Origin: Pseudobdellovibrionaceae bacterium
GTDB lineage: Bacteria; Bdellovibrionota; FAC87; UBA2466; JACKAF01
DNA length: 64,000 bases
Direction: 5' to 3'
Assembly: GCA_020635235.1 (NCBI GenBank)
Contig: JACKAF010000006.1
Location: forward strand, 1 to 64,000
The notes under the pieces are model-generated. The model saw nothing but the letters and a program-made list of their open reading frames with translations, did no database searches and was not told the DNA's origin. This document shows positions 60,146-64,000 of this stretch, piece after piece (the first letter of the stretch is position 1; each line of letters begins with the position of its first letter). Position numbers and translations under genes: made by a program.

Positions 60146-62980
60146 ATGCGGTTGCGCACTTTATCTCTTCTTTATGTCTCCTTTCTATTTTCTTCCCTGT
60201 CCCAAGCGGCGCCACTCGGCGTTAAAAGAGTGGTGCACTCCTTTTCCTGGGACGTTGGGAGCCGTTTTCTGAAGCTTGAGGTACTCGACGATGATCTGAT
60301 TCACTTCGAAATGTCCGAGCGGCGCGAGCTGGATCACGCCGCCCATGGCCCCAAAGCGGAGACCCCCATCTGGACGAGTCCGATGGTTGATGGTGAGGGA
60401 GGGCGGTACAAAGAGGGCTATCAAGGTCCATTTAGTTATGCCGAACACGCCGACGGAGTAGAAACCGGTGAACTCAGAGTCACTGTGTTCAATGAGGCCC
60501 GATGTTTTAGAGTTTACGACAAAAAGCGAGGAAGGGATCTTACCGAGATCTGCGGCGAGGAACTCGATAAGAGTGAGAAGTACCTGCGCATCGCCAAAAA
60601 GGGAATGAAACACGCCTACGGCGTAGGGAATCTCTTTGTGAACGGAGTGACTGCAGACGGAAACTGGTCAGGAAAGCAGTGGAACGCGCGCAAACACGGA
60701 AACTTTCGCTTTGGACCTGATAGCTTTTACGAAGGTGGTCCGAGTGTTTCCCAGTTCCCAGTCCTCTATGCCCTCGGATCCGGCACCGATAACTATGCCC
60801 TTTTTCTGGATCAGGTCTATCGAATGAGCTGGGATTTTACCGAAGCAGAACGTTGGAGCGCGCGCACCTGGGGAGACGAGTTGCGTGGGTTCATCCTGAG
60901 CGGAAAAGATTTGCCCGATCTGCGCCAAGACTTCATGCAGTTAACCGGAAAGCCTCCGGTGCCTCCCAAAACCGTTTTTGGTCACTGGACCTCCGAGTTT
61001 GGTTACGACAACTGGGATGAAGTTGAAAAAGATGTGAGCGCGTTGCGGGCTACGGATTTCCCGCTCGATGGTGTCGCTCTTGATTTGCAGTGGTTTGGCC
61101 AGGAGTTTGACAACCCCAAGGTCTACCGAATGGGCGTTTTGCAATTCAATGAAAAGGCCTTTCCTGATCCGCGCGGCAAGATTGAAAGCTTTTATGATCG
61201 CTATGGCATTCAGTTCATGCCCATCGAGGAATCCTATATCGACAACCGACTGGATGAGCACAAAGCTCTCTCTAATTCGGAGTTTCGAAAGAACACCGCT
61301 GGCTTCAGCGGGATTGTCGAAGATGATGGATGTTATCTAGCCCGCCACAACTTGGACTTTGATGGGAATAACAACGGCTGGAACCCCGTGAATGTGACGA
61401 CAGACTACCAGAGCGCTGGGGGCAATGACCACCAGGTTTGGTGGGGCCGTGGCGGCATGATTGACTGGACGAACCCTCAAGCAAGGAAATTCTGGCATCA
61501 GTTAAAACGTCATCATCTCTCAAAAATGGGCATCTTCGCCCACTGGCTCGATCTGGGTGAGCCGGAGATGTACTACCAGCACGCATATTACCGCGGCTTT
61601 CCGGAGCTTTTCCGCGAGTACCGTGATCAAAGCGGTCAGCTCGTCAAGCACGTGGTGCAGCGGCACGGGGACATCCACAATGTCTATAACCTTTTTTGGG
61701 CAAAAGGAATTACAGAGGGCTACGATCGGCCTGAAAATAAGAACGATCTGCTCGATACCATGGAGAGGATTTACGGTACGCGCTACAAGTACCGGCCTCG
61801 TCATTTTACGATGTCTCGTGCGGGCACCGTCGGCTCCCAACGTTTTGGAGGAATGTGGTCTGGCGATGTCATGGGAAATTTTGAGAACCTGCGCGGGCAT
61901 TTGCAAACGCAGATGCACATGTCTTTAGCGGGGATGGACTACTACGGCTCAGATGCCGGCGGCTTTTTCCACAAAGGGCGTCCGCCGGAGGATCCCTACG
62001 AGTACAACATCTATACCCAGTGGTTTGCGGATAGTTCCTTGTTGGATGTCCCGCTCCGCCCGCATGGTTGGGGTCTAGATGAAGCGAACGGAGATCAGAG
62101 CTTTGCCGCGAACGTTCGAGGACATTTGGACAGCAACCGGGCCAACGTGCGCCGGCGTTACGAGCTTATTCCGTACGTATATTCCTGGGCGCACCGCGCG
62201 CACTTGAACGGGCAGCCCGTCTACCCGCCGCTTGTCTACTATTACCAGGACGACGAGAAGGTGCGCGACATCGGCAACGTGAAGATGATCGGTGATGCGT
62301 TGCTCTTTGGGATTGTTGCGAACTACGGCGAGCACCGGCGCAAAGTGTATTTGCCCCGCGGGCGTTGGTTTGATTACGAAAGCCATAAGTGGATCGACTC
62401 GAAAGGGGAAGAGAGTGACTTTGTGCCGCTCTATAGAACGGAGCGCGTGCCTGCGGCTGAGCTTGCCGAAGACCCGAAGCGTGCGTATTTCCTCTTGCCT
62501 CTTTTCGCAAAGGGTGGCGCCATTATTCCAAAAATGCCTGTCGATGAGAAAACAGTGAATACCTTTGGCAAACGTTCTGACGGGAGCCGACGAAACGAGC
62601 TACTGATAAAAGTGTTTTCCGATCCAACCGCTTCTTCATTCGATTTGTACGAAGATGACGGGGTTTCCACCGGTTATCTTCACGGAGAGACCCGCAAGAC
62701 AGAGATATCACAAAAGCTGAGTGGAACGGTGGCTGCCGTTACTATCGAGCCGTCGGCTGGCTCTTACATCGGTGCGGATCAGGAGCGGCAAAATGTTGTG
62801 GAACTCGTAACCCCTGGAGTGGCGTTGACTACCGCCAAGGTCAACGGGAACGCTTGCGGCTCGCGCAAACAGTTTGAACAAAACGGTACCTACTGCTGGT
62901 TTGAAAAGTCAGAACGATCCGCTCTTGTTGGAACGAAAGCGCTTCGTGTCGATGAGCGGAAGCACATTGTGGCCCAGTAG
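60146..62980 (+). CDS. Secreted GH31 alpha-glucosidase
   Basis: This 944-residue protein has a signal peptide (RTLSLLYVSFLFSSLSQAA). The N-terminal beta sandwich (about 30-270) leads into the barrel with GVALDLQWFGQEF and the nucleophile Asp in FAHWLDLGEPEMYY. The acid/base Asp lies in GGMWSGDVMGNF, and MDYYGSDAGGF follows. C-terminal beta domains contain SFDLYEDDGVSTGYLHGE. It cleaves alpha-linked glucosides. GAGGG lies before ATG 60146. The 149 bases shared with the divergent GH15 gene contain TTGACA at 60087-60092 but no matching -10. Confidence 0.93.
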   Translation: MRLRTLSLLYVSFLFSSLSQAAPLGVKRVVHSFSWDVGSRFLKLEVLDDDLIHFEMSERRELDHAAHGPKAETPIWTSPMVDGEGGRYKEGYQGPFSYAEHADGVETGELRVTVFNEARCFRVYDKKRGRDLTEICGEELDKSEKYLRIAKKGMKHAYGVGNLFVNGVTADGNWSGKQWNARKHGNFRFGPDSFYEGGPSVSQFPVLYALGSGTDNYALFLDQVYRMSWDFTEAERWSARTWGDELRGFILSGKDLPDLRQDFMQLTGKPPVPPKTVFGHWTSEFGYDNWDEVEKDVSALRATDFPLDGVALDLQWFGQEFDNPKVYRMGVLQFNEKAFPDPRGKIESFYDRYGIQFMPIEESYIDNRLDEHKALSNSEFRKNTAGFSGIVEDDGCYLARHNLDFDGNNNGWNPVNVTTDYQSAGGNDHQVWWGRGGMIDWTNPQARKFWHQLKRHHLSKMGIFAHWLDLGEPEMYYQHAYYRGFPELFREYRDQSGQLVKHVVQRHGDIHNVYNLFWAKGITEGYDRPENKNDLLDTMERIYGTRYKYRPRHFTMSRAGTVGSQRFGGMWSGDVMGNFENLRGHLQTQMHMSLAGMDYYGSDAGGFFHKGRPPEDPYEYNIYTQWFADSSLLDVPLRPHGWGLDEANGDQSFAANVRGHLDSNRANVRRRYELIPYVYSWAHRAHLNGQPVYPPLVYYYQDDEKVRDIGNVKMIGDALLFGIVANYGEHRRKVYLPRGRWFDYESHKWIDSKGEESDFVPLYRTERVPAAELAEDPKRAYFLLPLFAKGGAIIPKMPVDEKTVNTFGKRSDGSRRNELLIKVFSDPTASSFDLYEDDGVSTGYLHGETRKTEISQKLSGTVAAVTIEPSAGSYIGADQERQNVVELVTPGVALTTAKVNGNACGSRKQFEQNGTYCWFEKSERSALVGTKALRVDERKHIVAQ

Positions 62981-62985
62981 CCGCA

Positions 62986-63012
62986 GCCGATCCGGCGGGT
63001 AACCGGATCGGC
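62986..63012 (+). terminator. Intrinsic terminator of the GH31 gene
   Basis: GCCGATCCGG (62986-62995) and CCGGATCGGC (63003-63012) are perfect 10-base arms with a 7-base loop shortly after the stop codon. The tail (GGTTCGGCTTT) has few T, so efficiency is uncertain; it lies between convergent genes. Confidence 0.6.
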
Positions 63013-63021
63013 GGTTCGGCT

Positions 63022-63594
63022 TTAAAGATCATTTCTCGAGTACGGGCCGCTTGGAACCCCCACTACGTTTCCGTCGGGCTGCTCGATCCACATTTTGTCG
63101 TTCTGATCGAGCTCTAAACGATACTGCCCGCTGCGGATGCCAGCTTCGCACTTGTGAACGGTTCCGTTGTCATCGGTATAGGTTTCAACATCCGTTTCAG
63201 TTCCCGCGAGGGAATAAAAGCTGGCTCCCGGGATCACCGCAATGGGAGCGAAGGCGGTAGCCATTTTGAGCTGGAACGAGTTGGGTCCGACCTTGTAGTA
63301 GCAAGTTGTTTCTGACTGGAAGAACTTACCGTTTTCGTTACTGACGAGCAGGAGCGAGTGGACCCGACGTCCGTAATCGGTCTGCACTTCGTTTACCCAG
63401 AGCGCCCAGTAGTCTTCCAATGGATCTACCTGCGGGGCGGGGGCGGGGGGGTCCGTGATAACGGTAACCTGCCCAGGCGGTGTCGTCGGGACCGCAGCCG
63501 CCGGTGCTGAATTTGATGGTCCGGCGTCTCCACACGCGGACAAAAGTACTAGTGAACCAACTCCAAGAACTACGATTTTTAGAAGCTCTAGCAT
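63022..63594 (-). CDS. Lipoprotein with Pro-rich linker, unknown
   Basis: This 190-residue lipoprotein has lipobox LLSAC (residue 21). A Pro/Ala-rich linker (APAAAVPTTPPGQ...DPPAPAPQ) leads to a beta-rich domain with two Cys (TTCYYKVG, VHKCEAG) that could pair. A strong AGGAGGAG site precedes ATG 63594. I do not recognise the family. Confidence 0.75.
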   Translation of the reverse strand: MLELLKIVVLGVGSLVLLSACGDAGPSNSAPAAAVPTTPPGQVTVITDPPAPAPQVDPLEDYWALWVNEVQTDYGRRVHSLLLVSNENGKFFQSETTCYYKVGPNSFQLKMATAFAPIAVIPGASFYSLAGTETDVETYTDDNGTVHKCEAGIRSGQYRLELDQNDKMWIEQPDGNVVGVPSGPYSRNDL

Positions 63595-63728
63595 GGGCTC
63601 CTCCTCGAATCATAGAGAGAGCAAGCGGCGTGCCAGCTGAGTTTAGCCTTAACGGAAGCTATCTTTGTCAGCTTGGATACACTCAGAGCGAGATTATTCT
63701 TATAATTGAGACTGTCATGTTCGAGAAA

Positions 63729-64000
63729 CTAGGGGAGCGCAGCGGCTTGATCGATGGTTTGTTGCATCGAGTGAAAGAATGCTCCCGCCCTATCGAACAC
63801 GTCGCTTGCCTGATTTATTCGGAGATCGTTTTCTGCAGTGGATCTCAACGCTCTTATCTCAGTCAAAAGGTGTTCCTGAATGGCCATGACGTCCGGGACA
63901 TGTTGCGGTGAAGGCTGAAAGGCAGTGTGTACGAGACTATCGGTACGGTGTGCGATGCCTTCAGTGAGAAGATAGAAAAAAGCGGCTTCGAGTACCTGCC
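63729..64000 (-). CDS. C-terminal end of a gene running in from the right edge
   Basis: On the minus strand an open frame of 90 residues runs from the right edge to a TAG at 63731-63729. Its sequence looks protein-like and helical (QVLEAAFFYLLTEGIAHRTD, MAIQEHLLTEIRAL, AFFHSMQQTIDQAAALP). It has no early start in the window, so the gene begins beyond base 64000. It competes with a plus-strand frame over the same bases, which looks less natural. No family is recognised. Confidence 0.5.
   Translation of the reverse strand, partial: QVLEAAFFYLLTEGIAHRTDSLVHTAFQPSPQHVPDVMAIQEHLLTEIRALRSTAENDLRINQASDVFDRAGAFFHSMQQTIDQAAALP

Noticed and set aside
63480..63911. Plus-strand open frame of 143 residues
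   Set aside because: Its first part is antisense to the lipoprotein gene, its sequence has no recognisable pattern, and a better minus-strand frame occupies 63729-64000.

Overview
This window is about half G+C with densely packed genes on both strands. Many products carry Sec or lipoprotein signals (about 25 proteins). There are class III cyclase, PilZ and sigma54-activator signalling genes, and a flagellar-type sigma28 promoter. I see no tRNA, rRNA, CRISPR array, insertion sequence, integrase or phage head gene. This fits a free-living or predatory Gram-negative of the Bdellovibrionota/Oligoflexia type. That placement is inferred from overall flavour, not from a marker gene.

Layout. 1-3.5 kb: the end of a type III polyketide synthase with a membrane protein and a methyltransferase, then a NUDIX hydrolase and a glutathione reductase. 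3.6-10.5 kb: a secreted Ig-like protein, an NtrC-type regulator, an M13 peptidase and a secreted amidohydrolase. 10.5-15.1 kb: a signalling operon (7TM receptor-adenylate cyclase, SDR, PilZ-acyltransferase fusion) behind a sigma28-like promoter. 15.1-19.4 kb: a secreted clostripain-like peptidase and a secreted tandem uracil-DNA-glycosylase-fold protein. 19.4-40.1 kb: a bipartite contractile injection system locus (below). 40.1-52.3 kb: mixed housekeeping and envelope genes (M28 peptidase, fabH, ChaN-amidase fusion, PilZ, TetR with a candidate operator, mtgA, ATP-grasp, small lipoproteins). 52.5-56.2 kb: a very large SF2 helicase with a signal peptide. 56.3-64 kb: an acyltransferase, a histone-H1-like tail protein, and a divergent GH15/GH31 alpha-glucan-degrading pair.

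The most unusual part is the contractile injection system. Two divergent operons leave a 302-base promoter region (29551-29852) that holds a 30-bp-phased direct repeat. The leftward operon encodes a putative terminator, two sheath proteins, three tube-fold proteins, gp25, J-like and I-like baseplate proteins and a gp27-like hub. It also carries a Ycf35-like DUF1257 protein, a DUF2997 protein, a frameshifted PflX-type radical SAM gene and a pentapeptide-like protein. The rightward operon encodes a Ycf46-like AAA+ ATPase, a TssK/receptor-binding-like adaptor, two degenerate FHA proteins, a vWA-TM-zinc ribbon-FHA membrane protein, a lipoprotein and a gp5-like spike. Two unknown secreted proteins follow it. 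I see no classic tape measure, PAAR, Afp15/ClpV ATPase, TssB/TssC pair or TssJLM complex. The locus therefore looks like neither a textbook eCIS nor a T6SS. It looks like a CIS with its own envelope and signalling module and a Ycf46/Ycf35/DUF2997 module in place of the usual ATPase.
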